Source of the DNA: Scatavimonas merdigallinarum
GTDB taxonomy: Bacteria > Bacillota > Clostridia > Oscillospirales > Acutalibacteraceae
Length of the DNA: 8,603 nucleotides
Reading direction: 5' to 3'
Assembly: GCA_018713055.1 (NCBI GenBank)
Contig: DVFW01000023.1
Coordinates: forward strand, 1-8,603
Position numbers and translations under genes: made by a program
The notes under the pieces: generated by a model
Database searches by the model: none
Seen by the model: only the letters and a program-made list of their open reading frames with translations
What the model was told of the DNA's origin: nothing
Shown: positions 1 through 5,707 of the stretch, one piece after another
Numbering within the stretch: position 1 is the stretch's first letter
Layout: every line of letters begins with the position of its first letter

Positions 1-3000
1 CTGACTTTGCTCCAGGAAAAAATATTGGATATTATAGAAAAAATTATTGGTACAAGGGAAATAAACGTTTCCGCAGACCTTATGCATTGCGGTATGACGT
101 CTCTTACTGTAATCAAGCTTGCCGTAGAGCTTAATAAGGCGTTCGGGTACAACGCAGAAATTCAAACACTGATGAAGGGATGTTCTGTGTTATGGCTTGA
201 ATCTGAAATTGCGCAAAATCTTCTTGCTGTACAAAAAAACTCCGGAGGCGGCATGTCCGCAGCCCCCCCAAAAAAAGAATATGTGCCTCTTTCTTATACC
301 CAATACGGCGTATATTCAGAGTGTATGAAGCATCCGTATGATACCTTTTACAATATTCCTTTTTACTATGAGTTTCCTGCTTCTTTCTGTGCAGAAAAAC
401 TCGCCAAGGCTGTAACCGACGTGCTGTCCGCGCATCCATATATTTTTACACGCATCGGTGTGAAAAATGACGATGTTGTACAAATCAAACGGCATGCAGG
501 CGATTTCACCGTACCCGTCAAAAAGATGCGTGAAAGTGCGATTGAAAAATACAAGGCGGATTTTGTAAAACCTTACAAGTTGATGAATACGCAGCTTTTT
601 AAAGCGGAGGTTATCGAAACAGAAAAAGCCGTTTATTTGTTTGCCGAATTTCACCATATTATTTTTGACGGCGCTTCCTTCGGTTTATTTGCAGAAGCTG
701 TAAAGGATGCTTACGAGGGAAAAGAGATAGAAAGTGAAACCTACGATTATTTCGACTATGTGCGTGATGAAGCAGAAAACAGGTCGAGTGCAGCTTTTAA
801 GGCGGCTGAAACTTATATTTCGGATATGCTTTCAAAGTGCGAAAGTGCCGATAAAATTACCCCGGATTTGGGAGGCCTGCCCGAAAACGGAAGGCCGGTC
901 ATGTTCTCTGTTCCTTTTGATATGCACCACATTTCAAAATTTTGCAATGAAATTGGTGTTACGCCGGCACACCTCTTCCTTGCTTCCATGCTTTATGTTG
1001 TGTCGAGGTTTACAAACAGCCGCAATGCCTACATTAACACAATAAGCAATGGGCGGACAGATATGAAGCTCCGCAACTGTTTTGGTATGTTTGTAAAAAC
1101 ATTGCCAATTGGGCTTGAAATAGGGGATATTACCGCTTTGGAACTTGTTGAAGCTGCAAAGAAGCTTCTGATGGACGCGGTTTCAAATGAAATTTATCCT
1201 TACGCGGATGTTTGCCGTAAATTCAATTATGCGCCAAACATTCTGTATGCATATCAGCTTGGAGTTTCCGAAGATCTTTATATAGATCATCAAAAAATTG
1301 AAAAGGACGCCATCGGAGAGAGAAGAGCTAAATTTAAAACGGCCGTTTATATTGAAAAGAATAATGGGCAGGAAAGTATAAACGTTTTGTATAATGATGC
1401 GCTGTACAGCAAAAATCTGATGGCCGCGTTTGCAAATGCAATTGCAGTTGTCGTAGAAAAAATAATTGCCGACCCGCATCAGAGAATACGTAAAATCTCA
1501 ATGCTTGGTGAAAAAGAAGCAGCAGTGATAGAAGCCTTTTCACAGACCGAGTTTAAAGAGCCCGAAATTAAGCTTTTGCATGCGCTTTTTGAAAAGCAGG
1601 CTGCACTGCATCCCGACACAACGGCGCTTGTAGCCTGCGACGGCAGATTTACCTATTCCCAACTTGACAAACGTGCAAATAATATTGCAAACAACCTTAT
1701 TGCAAAGGGAATCAAGAACGGCGCCAGGGTTGTGATTTTGCTCAAAAGGACCTCAGGTTTTTTTGCTGCATTGTTTGGAATTCTGAAAGCGGGCTGCGCG
1801 TTTATCCCTATATGTCCGGAATATCCGCAGGAGCGTATTGAAAGCATTATTGAGGACAGCGGAGCAGAGCTTGTCATCACCTTTGATAAGCTTCTTAAGC
1901 GCTATGATAAGGCAGTAGATATTAAGGAGCTCGAAAAGGGCCAGAACCATGCAAAGCCTGTGGTTGCAATTTCTCCTGAGGATCTGGCCTATCTTATTTA
2001 CACCTCCGGTTCAACCGGCAAACCAAAAGGCGTAATGCTTCGGCACATTGGTATTGCAAATTATCTTACAGATGCCGAGCAGAATATACAGATCCGATAC
2101 GTTACGGAAAACTGCAAGTGCTATGGCTCTATTACAACCATATCGTTCGATATGTCGCTAAAGGAAACAGCCGGCGCGCTCTGCAATGGACTTACTCTTG
2201 CATTTGCAAGTGACGAGCAGGCTGTAAACCCGGCGGCGCTTGCAAGGTTTTTCAAAGAAAATCATGTGGATGCGTTTAACGCAACGCCATCAAGGCTGCT
2301 TCTTTATATGGAGCTTCCGGAATTTGCAGAGGCAATGAAAAACTGCAGGGTCATTTTATCCGGCGGAGAAAAATATCCCGACAAGCTGCTGCAGGTGCTT
2401 CGTAAAGAAACGGATGCAAAGATTATCAACACCTATGGCCCCACGGAAATTACCGTTTCCTCCAATGCAAAGGAGCTTACTTATGCCAGTGAAATTTCGG
2501 TTGGCAAGCCGCTTTTGAACTACAAAGAGTACATTGTTGATTTAGACGGCAACAAGCTGCCGGTGGGGGTTGTCGGCGAGCTGCTTATTGGCGGCCCGGG
2601 CGTGGCGCTTGGCTACAACAAACTGCCGGAACAAACCGAAAAAGCGTTCATCCGTTACGAAAGCCGACGGTTTTACAGGTCGGGTGACTACGCAAAATGG
2701 ACGGATAACGGTGATGTTGTAATCCTGGGCAGAAAGGACAATCAGGTTAAGCTCAGAGGGCTTCGCATTGAACTTGGCGAGATTGAAAAATGCCTTACAA
2801 ATATTGCAGGCATCCGTTCGGCGGTTGTTGTTATTAAAAAGTTGGGAAATGAGGATGGCATTTGCGCTTACTATACTGCTGAAAAGAAAATGGATGTACA
2901 TGCGCTCAAAGCCGAAATGCAGAAAACGCTTACGGAATATATGATTCCTGCCTCCTTTAACCAGCTTGAGGAGTTCCCGTTTACGCCCAACGGGAAGGTA

Positions 3001-4497
3001 AACGTGCAGGCATTATGCGAGCCGGTTCTTATGGATAAGGCAGACAGAAGGACTGAAAAGCCCACAACGGCGATTGAAAAACAGTTTTGTCGGATTTTTA
3101 GTGAAATTTTAGATGTTGCAGAAGTTTCTGCAACGGATAATTTCTTTGATTTAGGCGGTACCTCGCTGAATGTTACAAGAGTTGTAATCGCGGCAAGCAA
3201 GCACCATTACAGCATCACCTACGGCGACGTATTTGAAAACCCCACGCCGAGAATGCTGGCAAAGCTTGCAGGCGGCTCACAGGAAAGCGGCGATAGCTTT
3301 GACGATTTTGCAAATTACGATTACACCGCTATTCATAAAGTGCTGGAAAAGAACACGCTTGCCAGCTTTTTAAACGGGGAAAGACAGACGATTGGCGATG
3401 TTTTTCTTACCGGCGCAGTCGGGTTCCTTGGGATTCACATTCTTTATGCGTTGCTTAAAAACCATAGCGGAAAGGTTTACTGCTTGCTGCGCAGCAAAAA
3501 GGATGAGTCTGCCCTCGACAGAATGAAATCCATATTTTTCTACTATTTTGAAATAAACATTATCGAAGAATATGGCGACAGGGTGGAAATTATGGAAGGT
3601 GATATAACAGATAAAAGCACGTTTGAAAACCTCAAAGGTATCAGGGCGGATACTTTTATTAACTGTGCTGCCAATGTTAAGCATTTTTCAAAGGGGACCG
3701 ATATTGAAGATGTTAATTATCACGGTGTACAGAATATTCTTGCCTTTTGCAAGGCTACAGGCATAAGACTTATACATGTTTCCACCATGAGCGTGGGAGG
3801 TATGTTTGTTGACAAACCGGGGGAGGTTACGCATCTTAAGGAAAACCTGCTTTATTATGGACAGGTACAGGGCTCAAAATATACAAACGCCAAATTTCTT
3901 GCTGAGCGGGAGATTCTTGAAAATGTTGCGCAGGGAATGAACGCAAAGATTATGCGAGTAGGTACCCTGGCGGCAAGAGAAAGCGACGGAGAGTACCAGA
4001 TTAACTTTACAACAAACAGCTTTATGGGCAGGCTCAAATCCACTTTCCTTATCGGCTGCTATCCGTATGAAGCAATGGATATGCCATTTGAACTTTCACC
4101 AATTGATTATGTTGCAAAAGCCATTCTTCTTTTGGCGCAGGCTCCAAGGGAATGCACGGTGTTCCATCCGTATAATAACCATTCTCTGATTATGAGCGAT
4201 CTGTACGCGGAAATGAACAGGGCTGGGCTGAATGTGCATCCTGTTGAAAACAGCGCGTATGCAGAAGCTGTAAATCTTGCAAAAGAAGATCCCGAAAAGG
4301 CGAAGGTTCTGTCAAGCTTTATTGCCTACCAAAATATTGCGCACGGAAGAAAAACATATGAGGTTGCAAAAAGCAATTTGTTAACCATGCAAGTGTTGTA
4401 CAGAATGCATTTTAGGTGGCCTGTAACTTCCGTCGGCTATATGAAAAGATTCCTTTTGAATTTGCAGGGGCTGGGATATTTTGAGGGAAAATCATAG
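1..4497 (+). CDS. Nonribosomal peptide synthetase, PCP-C-A-PCP-reductase (5' end probably outside window)
   Basis: Residues are numbered from the TTG at position 7 (1496 aa). Domains in order: carrier, about 1-75, with phosphopantetheine Ser32 in GMTSL; condensation, about 93-500, with HHIIFDG at 216-222 (catalytic His217); adenylation, about 520-1005, with YTSGSTGKPKG at 665-675, NTYGPTE at 808-814, YRSGD at 890-894 and Lys997 in PNGKV; second carrier, about 1020-1090, with Ser1053 in LGGTSL; terminal reductase, about 1128-1490, an extended short-chain dehydrogenase fold with TGAVGFLG at 1135-1142, Arg1162, and Tyr1292/Lys1296 as YxxxK. By family knowledge, the A domain loads one amino acid on PCP2, the C domain joins it to the acyl or aminoacyl group on PCP1, and the reductase releases it with NAD(P)H as an aldehyde, or an alcohol if reduced twice. 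Reading the specificity pocket by eye gives D-M-K-N-L-G-T-V-S-K, which I cannot assign to a substrate. The frame is open to base 1 and PCP1 has no A domain, so the true start or a partner protein lies upstream. No MbtH-like protein or phosphopantetheinyl transferase is present in the window. Confidence 0.95.
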   Translation: MTLLQEKILDIIEKIIGTREINVSADLMHCGMTSLTVIKLAVELNKAFGYNAEIQTLMKGCSVLWLESEIAQNLLAVQKNSGGGMSAAPPKKEYVPLSYTQYGVYSECMKHPYDTFYNIPFYYEFPASFCAEKLAKAVTDVLSAHPYIFTRIGVKNDDVVQIKRHAGDFTVPVKKMRESAIEKYKADFVKPYKLMNTQLFKAEVIETEKAVYLFAEFHHIIFDGASFGLFAEAVKDAYEGKEIESETYDYFDYVRDEAENRSSAAFKAAETYISDMLSKCESADKITPDLGGLPENGRPVMFSVPFDMHHISKFCNEIGVTPAHLFLASMLYVVSRFTNSRNAYINTISNGRTDMKLRNCFGMFVKTLPIGLEIGDITALELVEAAKKLLMDAVSNEIYPYADVCRKFNYAPNILYAYQLGVSEDLYIDHQKIEKDAIGERRAKFKTAVYIEKNNGQESINVLYNDALYSKNLMAAFANAIAVVVEKIIADPHQRIRKISMLGEKEAAVIEAFSQTEFKEPEIKLLHALFEKQAALHPDTTALVACDGRFTYSQLDKRANNIANNLIAKGIKNGARVVILLKRTSGFFAALFGILKAGCAFIPICPEYPQERIESIIEDSGAELVITFDKLLKRYDKAVDIKELEKGQNHAKPVVAISPEDLAYLIYTSGSTGKPKGVMLRHIGIANYLTDAEQNIQIRYVTENCKCYGSITTISFDMSLKETAGALCNGLTLAFASDEQAVNPAALARFFKENHVDAFNATPSRLLLYMELPEFAEAMKNCRVILSGGEKYPDKLLQVLRKETDAKIINTYGPTEITVSSNAKELTYASEISVGKPLLNYKEYIVDLDGNKLPVGVVGELLIGGPGVALGYNKLPEQTEKAFIRYESRRFYRSGDYAKWTDNGDVVILGRKDNQVKLRGLRIELGEIEKCLTNIAGIRSAVVVIKKLGNEDGICAYYTAEKKMDVHALKAEMQKTLTEYMIPASFNQLEEFPFTPNGKVNVQALCEPVLMDKADRRTEKPTTAIEKQFCRIFSEILDVAEVSATDNFFDLGGTSLNVTRVVIAASKHHYSITYGDVFENPTPRMLAKLAGGSQESGDSFDDFANYDYTAIHKVLEKNTLASFLNGERQTIGDVFLTGAVGFLGIHILYALLKNHSGKVYCLLRSKKDESALDRMKSIFFYYFEINIIEEYGDRVEIMEGDITDKSTFENLKGIRADTFINCAANVKHFSKGTDIEDVNYHGVQNILAFCKATGIRLIHVSTMSVGGMFVDKPGEVTHLKENLLYYGQVQGSKYTNAKFLAEREILENVAQGMNAKIMRVGTLAARESDGEYQINFTTNSFMGRLKSTFLIGCYPYEAMDMPFELSPIDYVAKAILLLAQAPRECTVFHPYNNHSLIMSDLYAEMNRAGLNVHPVENSAYAEAVNLAKEDPEKAKVLSSFIAYQNIAHGRKTYEVAKSNLLTMQVLYRMHFRWPVTSVGYMKRFLLNLQGLGYFEGKS

Positions 4498-4519
4498 AAT
4501 TCTATTACTTTTTAAGAGC

Positions 4520-4546
4520 TTGGAAACTGTTTGTCTGGCTTATAAT
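4520..4546 (+). promoter_or_regulatory. Possible sigma-A promoter for the STAS gene
   Basis: An exact TATAAT lies at 4541-4546, with TTGGAA (4 of 6 to TTGACA) at 4520-4525. The spacer is only 15 nt, below the preferred 17, and there is no extended -10 TG. It sits in the 118-bp gap after the NRPS stop, where I see no clear terminator for the NRPS transcript. It would give a leader of about 70 nt. The STAS gene could instead be read through from the NRPS. Confidence 0.4.
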
Positions 4547-4609
4547 CTGCATGGGTTAAAATGCGGGAGAACACCATTTATACCACTTAACAATAGATAA
4601 AAATAGTTT

Positions 4610-4615
4610 AGGAGG
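4610..4615 (+). promoter_or_regulatory. Ribosome binding site that decides the STAS start
   Basis: AGGAGG is followed at once by an ATG at 4616 with zero spacing, too close to be used. A second in-frame ATG at 4625 has the usual 9-nt spacing. The downstream ATG is therefore taken as the real start, removing three residues (MPK) from the longest reading. Confidence 0.75.
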
Positions 4616-4624
4616 ATGCCAAAG

Positions 4625-4918
4625 ATGCATATTCAAAAACATCACAATCAAAATAAATTAACGCTGGTCCTTGAAGGAAGATTGGACACTTCTACAGCGC
4701 CTATGCTGGAGGCTGAACTGGGCGCTGTGGACGGCATAACGGAATTGACGCTGGATTTTGCAAAACTGGAATACATATCGTCAGCCGGGCTTCGCGTGCT
4801 GCTTACTACGCAAAAAGTTATGAATAAGCAGGGAAGCATGGTGATTAAAAATGTAAACGAAGTGATCATGGATATATTTCAGATTACCGGTTTTGCTGAT
4901 ATCTTGACAATTGTCTAA
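4625..4918 (+). CDS. STAS-domain protein, anti-sigma factor antagonist (SpoIIAA/RsbV-like)
   Basis: This 97-residue protein is essentially one STAS domain, the usual size for stand-alone anti-sigma factor antagonists. The pattern fits the family: an N-terminal strand region (LTLVLEGRLD, about 12-21), a central LTLDFAKLEYISSAGLRVLL block (about 41-60) and a C-terminal helix ending in ITGFADIL. The Ser pair at 52-53 just before AGLR lies where SpoIIAA and RsbV carry their regulatory phosphoserine; by analogy S53 (or S52) would be phosphorylated by an HPK-type anti-sigma kinase. Family role: in the unphosphorylated state it binds the cytoplasmic anti-sigma factor and frees a sigma factor, or it acts as a partner-switching module for another output. 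No kinase, phosphatase or sigma gene is adjacent, so the pathway is unknown and it is not operonic in the classical spoIIA sense. Its start is set by the AGGAGG at 4610-4615. Confidence 0.85.
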   Translation: MHIQKHHNQNKLTLVLEGRLDTSTAPMLEAELGAVDGITELTLDFAKLEYISSAGLRVLLTTQKVMNKQGSMVIKNVNEVIMDIFQITGFADILTIV

Positions 4919-4927
4919 TGGAGCATA

Positions 4928-4950
4928 GCGGCGCAAAGCCGCGGAATTTT
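4928..4950 (+). terminator. Weak candidate terminator after the STAS gene
   Basis: A GC-only 5-bp stem (GCGGC at 4928-4932, GCCGC at 4938-4942, loop GCAAA) lies 10 nt after the STAS stop. It is followed by GGAATTTT. The stem is short and the T-run has only four T and is displaced by four bases, so termination efficiency is doubtful. Confidence 0.35.
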
Positions 4951-4955
4951 ATGTT

Positions 4956-4974
4956 TGGCAACAAATTGTTGTCA
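4956..4974 (+). repeat. 19-bp near-perfect palindrome, operator-like
   Basis: The core is CAACAA-A-TTGTTG, a perfect 6-bp inverted repeat around one central A. The symmetry extends outward to T4956 and A4974 with one G/T mismatch pair. The right half contains TTGTCA (4969-4974), 5 of 6 to a -35 box, but the hexamer 17 nt downstream (TAACAG) is a poor -10. The form suits a dimeric regulator's binding site. A short AT-rich RNA hairpin is less likely because the centre leaves almost no loop. No regulator is identified. Confidence 0.4.
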
Positions 4975-5008
4975 TTAAGCTTACGGCCTGGTAACAGAAC
5001 TTGCAACC

Positions 5009-5031
5009 GGAGGTTTTACATGCGCTTTTGA
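5009..5031 (+). other. Strong ribosome binding site with a three-codon ORF (M-R-F-stop)
   Basis: GGAGG at 5009-5013 is followed after 6 nt by ATG at 5020, then CGC TTT TGA. This is a well-formed initiation region that codes for only three residues. The AGG can pair with CCT at 4987-4989 as part of a short stem (CCTGGT with ACC-gg-AGG, 4987-5013). It may be a minimal leader peptide, a leftover of a decayed gene, or chance. Confidence 0.3.
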
Positions 5032-5087
5032 AAATTTGTGAGAAAATAAGTGTCCTGTGTTTCATAACGCAAAAGAAGAAAACAGCC

Positions 5088-5121
5088 GGTTGCATTATTC
5101 TACTTTTAGAATTTGTGCACC
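5088..5121 (+). other. Stem-loop A in the region upstream of the small Cys/Asn/Gly protein
   Basis: The inner stem is ATTCTA (5097-5102) with TAGAAT (5107-5112) around a CTTT loop. After a small internal loop, GCA/TGC and GGT/ACC continue the pairing to 5088 and 5121, with a single bulged T. That is about 12 pairs in 34 nt. There is no U-tract after it, so it is not a terminator on this strand. Its role is unknown. Confidence 0.35.
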
Positions 5122-5144
5122 ATCTTGTCCGAAAGCGCATAAGA

Positions 5145-5171
5145 TATATTGCAGGACAAACCTGTAATATA
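5145..5171 (+). other. Stem-loop B, 18 nt upstream of the start codon at 5190
   Basis: TATATTGCAGG (5145-5155) pairs with CCTGTAATATA (5161-5171) around the loop ACAAA. The 11-bp stem is continuous, with one G-U pair. It sits just before the weak ribosome binding region of the small Cys/Asn/Gly-rich protein. It has no following U-tract, so mRNA stability or translational control is more plausible than termination. An alternative reading of the same region is a sporulation-type promoter (see findings). Confidence 0.45.
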
Positions 5172-5189
5172 GTGAAAGAAGAGAAAAGT

Positions 5190-5387
5190 ATGTGTTCTAG
5201 AAATGTTTGCGGATCTTCTTGTGGAAATAATAATGTCTTAGGCCGCAGCGGAATGTTTACCGACTATGTACCTGTAACAGTATCATATACCATTACACCC
5301 GCCAATTATGAGGTTACAGGGCGGGTGATTGCCAATAATGGCGGCGGCAACGGAAACAATAACGGTAATCGTAACCGCTGCAGATAA
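5190..5387 (+). CDS. Small Cys-containing, Asn/Gly-rich protein, unrecognised
   Basis: The protein has 65 residues. I do not recognise the family. Its N-terminus is short and Cys-rich (Cys at 2, 7 and 11, in a Ser/Gly/Asn context). A middle segment has a beta-strand-like pattern (YVPVTVSYTITPANYEVTGR, about 26-45). It ends in an Asn/Gly tail (NNGGGNGNNNGNRNRCR) with Cys64 next to the C-terminus. There is no signal peptide and no membrane segment. The frame stays open upstream to a TTG at 5001, but that extension has no ribosome binding site and reads as non-coding, so the ATG at 5190 is preferred. The site before it (AAGAAGAG, 5176-5183) is weak. The composition is reminiscent of small spore-coat or exosporium-type structural proteins or a disulfide-linked surface peptide, but that is an impression, not homology. 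It lies between the STAS gene and the riboswitch, on the same strand, with its own leader. Confidence 0.6.
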   Translation: MCSRNVCGSSCGNNNVLGRSGMFTDYVPVTVSYTITPANYEVTGRVIANNGGGNGNNNGNRNRCR

Positions 5388-5456
5388 AATCGTATATATC
5401 CTTATGGAAGCGAATGTAAAAGATAACGTATCATCGCATATGGCTGAAGGAAGATC

Positions 5457-5485
5457 TTGACAATAAAAACAGGGTGCGTTATAAT
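5457..5485 (+). promoter_or_regulatory. Consensus sigma-A promoter of the riboswitch-ATPase transcript
   Basis: TTGACA (5457-5462) and TATAAT (5480-5485) are both perfect and separated by exactly 17 nt. Transcription would start at about 5491-5493, immediately before the first paired strand of the riboswitch. The agreement between promoter and aptamer start supports both calls. Such a strong promoter suits a gene controlled mainly by attenuation. Confidence 0.92.
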
Positions 5486-5495
5486 TACATTACAA

Positions 5496-5638
5496 TTTAA
5501 ATATCCATGAGGGAGTAGTTGGCACGGATTTCGTGCGGCAAGTCAACAACCTCGGCTGTTTTGGCCTGGCTTGTCTTAAATAACCAGACTCGTGTATGCC
5601 TTTGGAGCAATACACGGCCTGCATGGTAAATGTTTAAA
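5496..5638 (+). ncRNA. yybP-ykoY-type manganese riboswitch
   Basis: The leader carries the family's hallmark GGGAGTAG at 5511-5518; the usual form is GGGGAGUAG and here the first G is an A. A conserved-looking GTCAACA follows at 5542-5548. The ends pair as a long P1: TTTAAATAT (5496-5504) with 5630-5638 and CCATG (5505-5509) with CATGG (5622-5626), leaving a 3-nt bulge at 5627-5629. Internal hairpins are GCACG/CGTGC (5522-5526, 5532-5536) and CGTGTAT/ATACACG (5591-5597, 5610-5616). Family knowledge: these RNAs bind Mn2+ and usually turn on cation exporters, including P-type ATPases. Here the outer P1 strand (5633-5638) overlaps the first bases of the terminator stem, so P1 formation and termination compete, giving an ON switch. 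The class is assigned from motif, fold and downstream gene, not from a covariance search. Confidence 0.88.
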
Positions 5639-5675
5639 CCCGAGTATAACTGCAAAGGTTATACTTGGGTTTTTT
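5636..5675 (+). terminator. Intrinsic terminator of the riboswitch expression platform
   Basis: AAACCCGAGTATAAC (5636-5650) pairs with GTTATACTTGGGTTT (5658-5672) over 15 bp with one G-U pair. The loop is TGCAAAG and the T-run covers 5670-5675. The hairpin stands between the aptamer and the ATPase start, with no gene before it on that transcript, so it acts as an attenuator rather than an end-of-gene terminator. Confidence 0.92.
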
Positions 5676-5707
5676 ATTGTAAGCATAAAAAAGGGAGAGA
5701 TGTGTAA

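Noticed and set aside
4616..4624. ATG at 4616 as the STAS start
   Set aside because: It abuts the AGGAGG with no spacer. The in-frame ATG at 4625 has proper spacing and begins the STAS fold.
4625..4918. Part of a spoIIA-type operon
   Set aside because: No anti-sigma kinase or sigma factor gene follows. The next 270 bp are non-coding and then an unrelated small gene begins.
4949..5140. 63-codon minus-strand frame in the gap after the STAS gene
   Set aside because: No ribosome binding site, no recognisable motif, and it overlaps the palindrome and structured region. Nothing supports coding.
5037..5165. Plus-strand frame reading ...CAPSCPKAHKIYC... between 5037 and 5165
   Set aside because: The Cys spacing looks metal-site-like, but there is no ATG, no ribosome binding site, and the frame is under 45 codons, closed by stops on both sides.
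5001..5189. Upstream extension of the small Cys/Asn/Gly protein from a TTG at 5001 (128 aa in total)
   Set aside because: The TTG has no ribosome binding site before it, and the extension looks unlike the rest of the protein. The stretch is better explained by stem-loops and a separate GGAGG in another frame.
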